A stretch of 64,000 nt of DNA, from contig VZDJ01000052.1 of assembly GCA_008694505.1 (NCBI GenBank), forward strand, positions 6,141,722 through 6,205,721, written 5' to 3'. Both the position numbers and the translations under genes were made by a program. The stretch is from Cyanoderma ruficeps (taxonomy: Eukaryota > Chordata > Aves > Passeriformes > Timaliidae). Below the pieces are notes generated by a model. It searched no databases. It was given only the letters and a program-made list of their open reading frames with translations, and was not told the origin of the DNA. Below, piece after piece: positions 25,901-37,680 of this stretch (its first letter is position 1; every line of letters begins with the position of its first letter).

Positions 25901-28900
25901 ACTGAATGTAGTGGATTTCAGAAAGGTGTAGTTTTAGGGCAACCTTTACTTTTGTCTCTCACATTAATAGAAAGTGAGCTACCTACCTTTATGTTAATTG
26001 GAAAAAAACAGAATTAAATTTTTTTCTGAAATTACTATTTTCAACGTAGAGCACGCTGAAATTGGCTTCTGATAAGGCTTTTTGAGTTGCCTCTTGAATA
26101 GTTTTTACATCTGAGCATCAGTTACATGCATAAGAATTTGAAACAGAATTGTTTTAAAATCTAATGGATGATCCTCTACTGCTGCATTGGGAGGAAGAAA
26201 TGAGGGACTCAGTAGTGTGGATCAGCATATTAGAAAATGAGCAACTGGGAGATAAGGCTCCTGCACTAAAATGGGAGTGAGGCAAAGCATTTGCATGTAG
26301 TTTCTTGGAAGCGTTTTAACCTGATTCATCATATTTTTAGATGTATGCAGATGAATTCAGCAGATGAAGCAGGTGTTGGCCCTAAGAATTTTAATACTTG
26401 GATTGGAAGAGGAATCTTTTGAAAGTACTGATAGTTCTTTAACAAAAAAATCTTCAGTACCAGAACTACTTAACACCCATCTTATGTTAATTACAGGGGG
26501 AACAAAAATCAGAATGGGTTATGCAATAAACATAAATAATTCTGTGTGTTACAGAACAGTGCAGAATTTGATGTTGGTGCCAACAAAGCTTTTTAAAGAA
26601 AAGCACTTAGCAGTTATTATTTCCGGCCAGTTAATAAGTTTGTGAGTTCAGGCATCAGTGCCAAGCTGATGGGATACTGTCAGATTCTGCTGAAAGGCAC
26701 AGGAGGCACAGAGCCCCTGTCAGCTGGGGAGCACAGCACAAAAAAGGCAAATTTGGAGCTGCGGTAGAGGAATGAATGCTCAGGCTTGCTCAGAGTGTGC
26801 TGATGAATCACAGGCAAACTCTTCCTCAAACAGTGTAAACAAAGCTCAGTCCTCCTGACTTTCCTCAGTGGTGGTGTCACCCTTTTTACACTGCTGTGGA
26901 CTTTGATTTCCTGGTGTTTTTATCTGTCCTTGTCTCCTGAGCTGGTCTTCTTAAATTCTGTCTGCTACTGCCACCATCAGTCCTTTCAGCTCAGCTTTCC
27001 CTTGATCTGAACTATCTTGTGCCTTGCATTTCCAGCAGAACTTAAAGAGAGTTTGTGTGGGCAGAAAGTCATACTTTTTGTTCAGACACTAAAAAAAATT
27101 AATTTGGTGCTCTGTTCTTTAGTGAGAGTGAATTTCAGATTTTTAAGAAAGTCTGTTGGTAAGGACAAGGAAAATAAAGGCCTTATAAAAAAGGGGAGCA
27201 TCCATCTGGGATGGGAATTGTTGTATGTGTGCATTCTGGGAGATAATGTTTAAAAATATATATATATATTACTGAAGTCTGCTGTTATACATAAATGTAT
27301 GGTGTTTTCCTTTAAAAAATCCAAAGGAGAGTGAAGAAACAAACATTAAGCCCCAGAAGACCTGCACAGTTTTTAGGTAAATTCAGCATAGGCAGGGAGA
27401 GTCACCAGAAATTAAGACCCTGAACTGAAGAAAGAATAGACAGAAGGTGGTATGCAAATCTAAGGCATATTCTACTGTGATGCACTCATCCCTTATTTTA
27501 TATTTGCATTCTTATTTCTTAAAGCTGTTCCATGAAGATAAAGATGCTGCTGAAATACAAATTTTTTTCAAGTGCATAAGCTTTTTAAAATTCAGCATGG
27601 GGAAAGGATTTAATGGTAGGTGAGGTGCCTGCAATATATTTAAAGAAAAATAATGAAATTCTGATATGAAATTCTCATACAGTCAGTTATGAACACAGTG
27701 ATCTCATGTTTATCCACATACATTCATTAGGAACAGAGGTTTATATGCTCACGAACTATTAAAGAAGATTTCCTTAGTCCTGCTTTTACTCTGCTTTTTC
27801 ATTATTTCCTCCTCCAAGTACTGTCATTCGTGGTGTATCAATTGCCAGAAGCAAAACATTGGAAAAGTTTGCTGTTTGGTCAGCTTTTGGCAGAGGTGCT
27901 AATTTTTTTCAGTACTCCCCTTAAGAAAAAACTTCTCTCAGATCTCCAAGGCAAACCCTTCGCTTGAATGTTTCAAGGTTTGGAATGAGAAATTTGTAAT
28001 CCCATTTCTAGTCGAAACTGCTGCCAGATATTTGTACCTGGACTGTGCATTAAAGTTGAGCTGCTGTGAGCTATGAAATAGGATGTGTGTGTATGTGGAG
28101 AAAGAGTAATTAACATTGTTCAAGTATCCTTAATTCCATAATTGCAGCTGTTGCTTTGTTACAGTTCAGCAAAACCCAGACATTCTTGAGAAATATTCTC
28201 ACGTGCCTCTGCAACTTCCTCCCCTTCCTGTGATCCGATTCTTATCTTTATCATCCATAATCTTGACCTCCTTGCCTACAGTCTTTAAAACAAAACAAAA
28301 AGTCTTCTCTTACACTTGCTGGTTTTTGAATTTAAGGACCTTGTTCCCTGCAGATGTGAGGTTGGTTAACCCAACAGTGGTTCTTGTGCCCGGCAGATGA
28401 TGATGGCATTGCTTGTCAATACTGTGTCCAGCAGATCAGTTTCTGAATACCACAAGAAAAAAATGTTCTTTTTATAGTTCATATTGGTAGAAATTCCTGC
28501 TAGAGATAAAATACCTTTCTGACAACAGTTTGTTTTCTTAGCACGTCTCTCTGCAATGGCAGAGTTGGTCTTGTCTGTCTTTTGGTGCCAATTTAAGCTG
28601 TGTAGCAGTGTGTGAGTGATTGCATATGTGGCCATTAGCTCCAGTCCATAGCAGAACACTGACAGAACTCTGGGTGTCACTTTCAGTCATTGCTCTTATA
28701 TTTGTGAGGGGAAAATGGCATGGACTTGAGCTCCCAAACCAGGAAATGGAACAGAAGTAATGAAATAAGACTTTCTTTAAAGTGACCTCTGGGTTGTGAA
28801 GAAAAAGGGTGTTACCCAATAATCAGAGACCTGTAGTCCTGCTTTAGGCAGCTCTGTGTTTCCATCCTGGTTTGTGAGAATCTAATGGCTGTGTTTTGGT

Positions 28901-31900
28901 GCTTAGGAGTTCTTTATGTGTTACTCAGAAATGTTATAGGACTTGCAGTTCATTAGCTCAGTAGTTTTTGTGGCAGGGAGGAGAGATCCAGCTGTGTTAA
29001 TGCTTCTATCATTTTTTTTCCGTTGTGATTTTGGTGGAATTGCAGAACTAGGAGGTATTTCAGGTTGCTTAGGAGGCTTTAGAACTGAAAATGGAAAGAT
29101 TAGTCTTTCTATTAATACTGGGAGTGAGATTCCACTTACCTGGTAAGAAACTGACAGTGCATTATATACACCTAGACAATACTTTCAGTTTGCTGTTTAA
29201 TTGTTTTAAAATGAAGTAATACAGGTATAAATTATGTCTATTCATACACTTATTTTAGAAGGGGAAATATGCTTACATAGGTGGTGTGATAACCCAACCT
29301 TAACATTTTAATGCTTTTTCGAATGCTTGTGTTGAGAGAATTTTTTGAGGGTATCATTTTTTCTATGTGAGCTGCAAGTAGAGCTTGCACTGAGAATGAA
29401 ATTCCCACATTTGCAGTTTGCCAAGGTGCTGTGTTTGCATTAAAATGGGGTGGGCCCAGTAATTGTCCAGTGGCAGGACTGGGAGTGAGGATGAGTGGAA
29501 GAAGCAAAAGAGTTTCTGTGTACAGAAGCAAAAGTTGGCAAATACCTTCAGTGTATTGGTGAGAAGCAGCATTTTGTGCTGCTGGAACTCATAAAATTGT
29601 GGAGCTCTGCTTTGCCATTCCTTTTTAATACTGTGTTCTTTCAGTCACACGATGAATATTCTACATCCAGGTCACTACATGGTGCTCCATCTCCCTCTGT
29701 GTCATCTGGAGGGGCTCCAGATTTGGTTCTGGTTTGGTTTTTTTGCTTCTGCACAGACTGGGCTCAAAGGAATCTTTCAGTGCAGTCAAGAGGTTAATTA
29801 TGTGAAATACCACACTGCTTACTACAAACTGAGAAAAGGAAATTATGTTTAGTATTAGTTTTATAGCCCAAGAGGCAGAAGCAGGTCCATCACTTTCTGG
29901 CACAGGAAACAGATTATTCTGGGACTGCAGACTGGTTTTGCCCTTTGCCTCTGCAGTTGCAAGCAGTGACTGAGACTGACTGCAGGATGTCAGAAAATCA
30001 TCTCGTGCATTTGGGCTTCTGTCAGGCCTCTCTGTCATTCTGAAATTGTACAGTCTTGAGGACTCTGTGTCTCATTGGTTTGCAGACAAGAATATCAAGG
30101 AATTGAAGTGGAAGTTGGTCACTGTTGGTAGAGGATCAGGTCTTTGAGTTGGTTACAGTTTCAAAACATCAGGCTCTGTAGGTTGGCTGACCTTGGGTAT
30201 TAAAAAGACTCAGGGCTGTTTGGTTTTATGCTGCACTTTTACAAAGGGTACTAATGTGATCTGAAGTGGATCATGTGGATGTATGTGCCTGGTAGAAGAT
30301 AAGATACAATTTCTGTTCCTGTTGGAGCAAACACTACTAAATGGAACTGAGAAATACTGAGGGAACTGCTCCATGTTCAGGGCAAGGTTGGTAAGGGGAG
30401 TTTGCAGCCTTGGGTTCTGCAAGGTGTGTTTGCTGTGGTTTGCTCCGTGCTGGGCTCCTTTTAGGCTTCCTAAGAACTTCAGTTCCTCCTTTGTAGCCAA
30501 AAATGGTGAGCAACATGCGAACAGACTTGGATCTCATAAATAAAGCTGCTGACAGGATGTTTTGAGGTTGTTACGAGGAAATTTTTTTTCAAGCTTTTCA
30601 GCAGTAGCAAAGTGCAAGATCGCTTTTAATTGTTTTTATGGATTCAGAGGTTTAGTCTATTCCTGGCATAATCAGATGTGTAAAATAGGGTACTAGGTAA
30701 ATGCTTTAATTGAGATTCTTTATGAATTTGAAGAGTTGTTGCTGCTGAAGGTGAATCTACTTTAATTTCTGGGACCAAAAAAAAGTGCTGTATGCAGGTT
30801 GTGGCTACAGATGTGTCTGAGATGGAGAGGAAAAATAATCTTGGGTCAGTCAGAGGGATCTTTTGAGTATGTGAGATACTGGTTAGGACTGTTAACCTGC
30901 TTAACTTGACACATATCCCAGGAGATCTCATATTCAGTGTGCTGAAGAAGCACTAATTTTGTTAATAACTTGAATATAATTGTCTTTCTAATATATTATG
31001 TTAGCCTAGTGTAAACATAATGCCAGCTCCTTCAGAGAACATTTGGTCTCTTCCTTAGTTTCTTCGTATCTGGTATTTGTAAGAGCTGTCTGACTAAGAG
31101 CTTAGTAGCTAAGCATCCTCAATCCTTCAAAATGTTGTGTCAGCATGTGGTATTCACTGAGTCACAGGGCTAATAACTGTATTATGGCAGGTGCAGGCAG
31201 AAAAAAAGGTAAGTCTTATTTAAAGTAAAATTGTGTTTGCCTTCAGAATTTCGTGTTATCTGCATAGGTGTTTAATAGTTGTAATAAAGTAGGAGAAAAT
31301 CTTGTAGGAAAGCAGTGAAACGTGCCTTGTGTTTAACTGCAGAGGCTTTACTGAAGCCTTTCTGAGATTAAGCCTGGGGTTGTTTTTCATTTCAGTTGAT
31401 GCTGATGAGATAAAACGACTAGGAAAGAGATTTAAGAAGCTTGATTTGGACAACTCCGGTTCTCTGAGCGTGGAGGAGTTCATGTCTTTACCTGAATTGC
31501 AACAGAACCCATTAGTACAGCGAGTAATAGATATATTTGACACAGATGGCAACGGAGAAGTGGATTTCAAAGGTAAGGTCACAGGGTTCTATGACTTAGA
31601 GCTTTAAATTCATGGTTTCCTTCACCTGAGAGAGGAGAGGTGAAGAAGATTTGTTAAAACAGGGTGTTAAATCCTAGTGAAAGTAAATAAAACCAGTAAA
31701 ACTAGTTTGTCTGCGTTAGGGCACTTGTGAGTGAAATGTTTAGAGCAGATTGTTTAGTAATAGCTTCTAAGGTCATGCTGACTGAGGGCTACTCATTAAA
31801 TATCTCTTCAAGTACACCAATTTAGACTCTTAATTTTGATGCTGAGGAGAGACTGAAGAAAACATGGTAGGCTATTTGGTGTTTTTCTGCATAAGTTATA

Positions 31901-34900
31901 TTTATCCAAATATCCAAATGAAATCTGGCCTGTAGAGTATTTAGAAAATAGAAAAGAGCCCAGGTTTTTCTGTTGATACTTCTTTTATGGGATTCTTTTT
32001 AGGTAGATCTTAGATTGACACTCGAAGAAAAAAAAAATCCAAAGAAGATTTGATTTAATACATTTCTCAAAATTTTAGATTTATTTTAAATATTCATGAT
32101 TAAAAAGCTAACAGGCTATAATCTTCATCACTAGTTCATCCTAAAACAGTCTCTGACACGTAGAAATGATAATATTTGTAACTTCTGCTCAAGGTAATAC
32201 TTAGTATTGCATGTTGCTTATGACTAGAGAAGATTGATTAATCTTGCAATTTTTTTTTAATTGGAGAAAGTACTTAAATCTTCCTTATACTGACAGACTG
32301 ACATATTAAATAAGGTATTAAATACAAGAGCTGCTAACCTTTGCAAAACCCCTTAAATGTCTATAGGGATAGCTACAGTATAATCAGAATGTTGGAGTTT
32401 GATTGGAAGCAGTAATTGTTGCATGGAACTCTTCAAAATTCCCTTGTAAAAAATACATAGTCATGAACAATGATGATCATGTTGTCTGTGACATTGAGCT
32501 GTGATTAATTCAGCTAGCAAGAGTTGTTCCCAATGGGAGGGAACAGAAGTTAGCAAAATCAATTTTCTTTCATAGAAAAATACTATTTTAGTATTTCTAC
32601 AAAAACAGTTTTCAGTTTCAATGTAGTTATTTACATTGAGAAACCAGGGTTGAGAGTTCTACAATTAGAATCTCAACTGGAGTAGCTTTAGTGAAGATCT
32701 TAGAGATTTCTGCCAGGTTCTTGTGAAGGTCCAGCAACAAAATCAATTAAATCCTGGTGTGACCAAGTGTGTTTAGTGAGTGCTGCTTTGGATTTGGGGT
32801 TCCTCCCACTGAAGAACATTAAATATCGAGTATGCAGACAATTAGGTAGGCAGTATTTTAAAGATTTGAATTTTAAAGATTAGATTGCTTTTACAATTTC
32901 TAAAATTTTCTCAATGTTGACTTCTTTGTTTATTAAAAAATACACTTTTTTTTATACATGTTTTCCTTGCTTTATTTAGAATTTATAGAAGGAGTCTCCC
33001 AGTTCAGTGTCAAAGGAGATAAAGAACAGAAGTTGCGGTGTAAGTATTTTGATTTTCCTTAAGAAAAATTTTCTGATCCTCAAAAACACACTTTTGGAAG
33101 TTGAGATTAAGATCCAAAGGCAAATCCAAATTGTTGTAAAGAGTGGGAAATCATGAAAGTAGATTGGAAGCTTTTTGCTCATGTTGTCCTTTATTTGTGT
33201 GAAGATTTGTTAGCCCTCATTTCTGCAGGGAAGGTTGGAAGAGGTTGGTTGCTTCCTGAAGAATTTCAGTTGCTTTCTGTTTTTTCAAAAAAGTAAATCC
33301 ATTTAAGAACAGCTTGCTGTTCTTAAATAGAATATTTAAGAACATTCTTAAATATTCTTTTAATTTAATATTTCTTTCAATATTCTGTAAGAGTTCTGTG
33401 AACTTCCAGGGCTAAAGAATAATACTCAGTTCTTTGCTATTACAGTAGGAAAGCATTAAATTCTCATTTCAGAACTGCCTCTCCAAACCCAAGCTTTAGG
33501 AGTAGAAAAGAGACAGGTTCAGTTACGGATGTAGCTTCCAATAACTAAGACTGAAATGTTTAAAAATAAATTCAGTCTTGGTGCCAAAAGTTGTTTGCAG
33601 CAAAGTAACCAGATGGGATTTTGAGTCATCTGTTTCCTGGAAGGTTGTAAATTTTTTTTTGCTGCCTGGATGCTCTGCTTGTGGTGGGGAAGATTTTCTT
33701 TTTTTGGTGTTCACAGAACGCTTTTACTGCTGCTGCTGAAACAATTTCAGGTGTTTCCTAAAATGAGTGTTTATTATTTTCCAACCCTGGTTGCTACCAA
33801 ATGGTCAGTTTATTTTTTTATTATTATTTTTTTTGTTTTACTTCTGCAGTTGCTTTTCGCATTTATGACATGGACAAAGATGGTTATATCTCAAACGGAG
33901 AGCTCTTCCAGGTGCTGAAGATGATGGTTGGGAACAATCTCAAAGACACTCAGTTACAGCAAATTGTAGATAAAACCATAATTAATGCAGATAAGGATGG
34001 TGATGGAAGAATATCCTTTGAAGAATTCTGTGCTGTAAGTAGCTTCTAAAGAAAACTTGTGTCATTTACAGAGAGAATAAAAAAAAAACCTCTCAAGTGC
34101 TGCTCTGGAAAAAGAGTAAACACTTGAAAGGCACTTTTTAAAAACTTAGAGGTTTACTGATATGCTTAAATATGTAGCATTTCATGCTTGAAGGGGTTGA
34201 TTCCAAGCCATATATATGATATAGATATGATTAAATAGATATGGTATATCTATTTAATTAGTTGACAGCAAGTTTTAAATTCTTTTACCAAAAAAAGTAA
34301 ATGACACATTGAATCTTGATCCTTTGCAAATGGCAATAATGAGTGTTTACACATTGATTTTAAGCAGTGTATACTTATCAAGATACACTTGATAGCATGG
34401 TTTGGGCATTGCTTTTTTTCCCTCATCTCTGAATTTACAACTTCAGTTCAAACATAACCTGTTCATAGTCAAAAAATGTGAATTTTAAAAAAAAGAGGAG
34501 GAGGGAGGGTGGTGGAAATCTGCCATTCTACCAACTGCTAAAGTGAAATGGTTCTATTGTTTGCATTCTGGGGATTTATTTTTTTAAGCTTAATTATTTT
34601 TGTGACATGCAAAAACATTTTGTCTGCAAAGAAATTAGAGCTGCAGCCTGCAAATGCCTGGATTAGTGCATTATTTGTTTATTTTTTGCCCTGGTCCCTC
34701 ATCTTCAGTCATCCATCAGATGTGATGTTGTCTCTTCTTTCGTCTTTGAGCTTCTTGCCTTGTGCTACTGATGGATTTTCCTCTTCCTTACTTTTAATTT
34801 GTTCAGTTTTTGTTGACCTCCTGACAAGACACTTTTTCAGTTCTGCAACATCTTATTCTTTGTCATGCATTTTACCCTCTCTGAATCTGGTGCCGAGCGT

Positions 34901-35490
34901 CTACAGATCTGTTGTCCTGGGCACATACCATTTGGCCTTGGAATTTTGTTCCTGCATTATAAAATGTTCCTCTGACATGGCACCTTTCTTTTTCCTTCTG
35001 CTCTGCATGGATCACAGTCCTGTGAACACTGGTGAAGCTTTCCTGGGTGTGTGCAGTGCTGTCAGGAATCCTGCTGCTGTTCCTAAGGCCCTTTCCTTTT
35101 CCTGGGAAGGTTCACAGTTATACAGAGTCTTTTAGCAGTCACCATTTTATTCCACATGCACAAATATACTACAAGGTGATAACATGAGATGCAGAGGAAT
35201 GCCAAAAATGGTGTTACTTGCACTTGTTTTCAGGCCTTTAATCATGTAAATTGTAAATATAGAACTACCTTTGTTTGTACATAATTAATTTCATGTCTCA
35301 CAGTACTTGTAAAATGTAAATCAGTTTGGAGACGCCAGGGAGGTACTGCCTTTGTGATTGACCTCAGTGCATCTGTTGAATGTGTTCTTTGCACCTTGCT
35401 AACTTTCAATTCTCCTCTTTCTGAACCTCATTTTTCTCCCAGGTTGTAGGAGGCCTAGATATCCACAAAAAGATGGTCGTGGATGTGTGA
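22908..35490 (+). CDS. PPP3R1: Calcineurin subunit B type 1 (PPP3R1), coding exons 2-6; exon 1 lies outside the window
   Basis: This is the Ca2+-binding regulatory subunit of the phosphatase calcineurin (PP2B), which pairs with the catalytic A subunit and feeds NFAT signalling. Five exons join in frame: 22908-22947, 31396-31572, 32980-33039, 33850-34034 and 35443-35490. They total 510 nt, which is residues 2-170 plus stop, so with the missing ATG the protein is the usual 170 aa. All introns are GT-AG. The first codon here is Gly2 of the N-myristoylation signal (GNEASYPL). Four EF-hand loops are intact: 31-42 ([12 protein letters not shown]), 63-74 ([12 protein letters not shown]), 100-111 ([12 protein letters not shown]) and 141-152 ([12 protein letters not shown]). 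The translation looks the same as the mammalian protein as I recall it. In mammals exon 1 carries the 5' UTR and ATG followed by a very long intron 1. That fits the absence of any CpG island or suitable exon in the first 22.9 kb. Identification is close to certain. Confidence 0.97.
22948..31395 (+). other. PPP3R1 intron 2
   Basis: This 8.4-kb intron has donor gtaagt and acceptor ttttcatttcag. I recognise no gene or CR1 copy in it. Visible structure is a 30-bp tandem duplication at 25103-25168 and a short TA run near 27256-27270. Confidence 0.8.
25103..25168. repeat. 30-bp tandem duplication
   Basis: The unit containing AAAATTTTCTCATAGCAAAA repeats with period 30, nearly identical, in PPP3R1 intron 2. 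Confidence 0.9.
31396..31572 (+). CDS. PPP3R1: PPP3R1 coding exon 3 (EF-hands 1 and 2)
   Basis: The exon is 177 nt between a catttcag acceptor and a gtaagg donor. It encodes Phe15 to Lys73 plus the first base of Glu74, so it holds EF-loop 1 and nearly all of EF-loop 2. The position-12 glutamate of loop 2 is completed only by the next exon. Confidence 0.97.
31573..32979 (+). other. PPP3R1 intron 3
   Basis: This 1.4-kb intron is strongly AT-rich with homopolymer A and T runs. I recognise no repeat family or RNA gene in it. Confidence 0.85.
32980..33039 (+). CDS. PPP3R1: PPP3R1 coding exon 4 (linker between the EF-hand lobes)
   Basis: The exon is 60 nt between a tttatttag acceptor and a gtaagt donor. 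It completes Glu74 and encodes [19 protein letters not shown] (75-93), the helix linking the N- and C-terminal EF-hand lobes. It ends after the first base of the Phe94 codon. Confidence 0.97.
33040..33849 (+). other. PPP3R1 intron 4, containing twin hairpins
   Basis: This 0.8-kb intron runs from a gtaagt donor to a T-rich tract ending in cttctgcag. Its one distinct feature is a pair of adjacent perfect inverted repeats at 33301-33358. Confidence 0.85.
33301..33358. repeat. Two adjacent perfect inverted repeats
   Basis: The first has 13-bp arms (ATTTAAGAACAGC and its complement) around a 2-base loop at 33301-33328. The second has 14-bp arms (AGAATATTTAAGAA and its complement) around a 2-base loop at 33329-33358. 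They abut with no spacer and share the TTTAAGAA core. Both would fold as tight hairpins in RNA or single-stranded DNA. Confidence 0.85.
33850..34034 (+). CDS. PPP3R1: PPP3R1 coding exon 5 (EF-hands 3 and 4)
   Basis: The exon is 185 nt between a cttctgcag acceptor and a gtaagt donor. It encodes Phe94 to Ala155, including EF-loops 3 and 4. It ends on a codon boundary (GCT), so intron 5 is phase 0. Confidence 0.97.
34035..35442 (+). other. PPP3R1 intron 5
   Basis: This 1.4-kb phase-0 intron contains a nested TA-rich inverted stretch at about 34208-34262. A pyrimidine-rich part (34548-35135) stays open in one frame only because T- and C-rich DNA lacks stop codons. UGUA-type Pumilio motifs occur at 35252-35259 and 35276-35283, but they lie in the intron and would be spliced out of the standard mRNA. 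Confidence 0.8.
35443..35490 (+). CDS. PPP3R1: PPP3R1 coding exon 6 (C-terminal tail and stop)
   Basis: The coding part is 48 nt after a ttctcccag acceptor. It encodes the C-terminus [15 protein letters not shown] (156-170) and a TGA at 35488-35490. The exon continues as the 3' UTR. Confidence 0.97.
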   Translation, partial: VVGGLDIHKKMVVDV

Positions 35491-35794
35491 CTCTGTAGGG
35501 CACCACCCAACACTTTTGCTTTCTTCTCCATCTCTGAAGATCTGCTCCAGACGTCCAGCAATGCTCTCTGTGTATTTAAATGGAAGTATTTTTCTCTGTG
35601 AAGCCACATTTTCCAACATGAGCCTCATGAAGCCAACTAAGTGTTATTGAACTTTGATTCTCTCAATAACTCAGTGTAGCACTTTAAAGTCTGAAGGACA
35701 GCAAAGATGGAAAGAGCATATCAGTGTGGCGGAGAAAGGGAAGGGGTTGGCTTTTTAATTTATTTTTCTTCATCTTTTATAACAAGGAAATATC

Positions 35795-35842
35795 TATCTA
35801 TATATATATATGTGTGTATTTATATATAGATATATATGTAGC
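35795..35842. repeat. TA/TG microsatellite in the PPP3R1 3' UTR
   Basis: Compound TATC/TA/TG repeat followed by a near-palindromic TATATATAGATATATA stretch. It is likely to vary in length between individuals. Confidence 0.8.
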
Positions 35843-37658
35843 TTTCTATATGTAGTAGCTAGGTGGGCTTTAATTTAATATACTTGATTCAGAAACAAAA
35901 CTAGAGTACAAAGTGCCAAGCAGAATATTAACAGTTCAATATATGGATATACATCCTTACTTTTATTTCACACAGTTTTATATATATAGTAGAAGAATGT
36001 AAAATTTTAACTGGGTCTTAGGTCAACTCTTTTCCTTTTCCTGTGACTGTTCAGATGTTTCTATATATTGAATGGCTGACAAAGCATTGCTTCTTATGAA
36101 ATCACCTTAATTACTTTTTTTTTTTTTTTTTGTAACACGGGAGACTACGTTTATTTATACCTGTTAATATATTACCAGGGACTGTGTCTCTTTGCTAAAT
36201 AACTTAGTACAGTTCTACTTAATATGAGAATATAGTTTAATGCTACTGCCAAGAACTAGTCCTCGTGTGCATATAGTGACTTTGGAATGCTTTGATGGCT
36301 GTTAGATTCCTTCACCCAGGAATTGGGAGCAGTTACAGCTGTCATGAAGCCAAGACAACTCTGCTGTTCTGGGTTCAGTTTAGATACAGCTGCTTAAGGT
36401 GGTAGGTGCATTCATGGTTTTTCTCTTGTGCTTAGCTTAATGAAATTAGGATCAACCTAACTGTGCAGGATTCCCATCTACTTATTTTATACAGTACTTA
36501 GATTATAAAATGTCCTCGCCACTTAAATTCTGTTGTTTCACCCGTGATAGTTTTCCCCCTTGCATTTAAAAAATACTACAGATAGCTAAATAACTGGTAA
36601 TATTTTATATATATATGTATATATGATTCATACAGGGGGGAAATCTTGTTAACCTATGCCATAGAGGAGGAAAACTTCACACTATCTAAATTTATACCTC
36701 TTGCAGTTCTCCAGTCCTTTTCCTGGAGAATTTTTTTTTTTTCTTTTCTAGATTTGTCCATATCATAATTTGTAATGGAAGGTAACTTGATCTATTTGTG
36801 TGATATAAAAGTAGCGAGCCACGTTTTACAACTTTATATCATCCCTTCCCTTTTCTGCAGTGGTACTATTGGCTGGAAGAAAAACATTTGCTAGATATTT
36901 TTTTTTTTTTTAGGACAGTACATCTTTCCTGTATAGTAGTTTTTCTATTTAAAAAAAAAACCAAAAAACAATAATAAAATTTGTTTTATAATGAGCAGTG
37001 GAAAGTGCAGGTTGTCTGAGAACCTCTTCAATCGAGCACCTGTCTGCCATAGCTGTTCCTTCAACTGAGTGCTGCACATCATGGGCTCTGTCTGTGAGAG
37101 AGAAATCCAGGTGCTTAGTGTCCTTGCATGACATGAAGTTTTGCATGTAGATCGATTTGAAATGTTCCTCTTGTTTACATAATTTGCATAATTAAAAAAG
37201 ATAATGTTGCCAAACTTTGGTAAATGTTCATGTTCAAAACAAAACGGAAAAAAAAAAAAACTCCACTACATGTTAACTTTTTTCTTCCTCTGGATCAGTA
37301 CGTGGTTTATAATCCCAGCCAGTGGTTGTATCTGTTCCAGTGTCAACTGCCATGTGCTCTGCTTCAAGGGGGAATTAGTCTTTTGTGAATTTTTTGTACA
37401 TAAGTATTTGTTACAAACATTTTAGCAAATGCTTTCAGTTTTTCTTGCTTGTGCATATCTTGGCTGGCATCATAGAAATTAGTGCTAATGTTATTTCCTT
37501 AGGGGGACTGGAAGGGGAGGGATGAGGTTTTTTGTTTTTTGTTTTTTTTTTCAGTTTGTGTGGGGAAAAATGATTTATGTTGAATGTTTAGTTTTTCCTC
37601 TGCATGCTACATCATATATTGTGGGAACTATAAGAACCTTCATACTGTATGAATACAA

Positions 37659-37664
37659 AATAAA
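37659..37664 (+). promoter_or_regulatory. Poly(A) signal, distal, PPP3R1
   Basis: Canonical AATAAA about 2.17 kb after the PPP3R1 stop, followed within 50 bases by a G/T-containing stretch. A proximal AATAAA at 36973-36978 could serve a shorter isoform. Confidence 0.6.
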
Positions 37665-37680
37665 ATATTTGAACCTTGGC

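Larger units (their letters stand above)
35491..37680 (+). other. PPP3R1: PPP3R1 3' UTR
   Basis: About 2.2 kb follow the stop codon. The stretch is AT-rich, with a TA/TG simple repeat near 35795-35840, several homopolymer A and T runs, and a Pumilio-type UGUACAUA element at 37395-37402. An internal AATAAA lies at 36973-36978 and a final one at 37659-37664, so short and long 3' UTR isoforms are possible. The 3' boundary is inferred from the last signal, and the length fits the long UTR known for this gene in mammals. Confidence 0.7.

Noticed and set aside
34548..35135. 195-codon plus-strand frame in PPP3R1 intron 5, rich in Leu, Ser and Phe
   Set aside because: The DNA is T- and C-rich, which removes stop codons and yields hydrophobic residues. 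There is no homology I recognise, and it lies inside a well-defined intron.
35252..35283. Two UGUANAUA Pumilio motifs considered as PPP3R1 3' UTR elements
   Set aside because: They lie upstream of the last exon's acceptor (35443), so they are intronic in the standard transcript.
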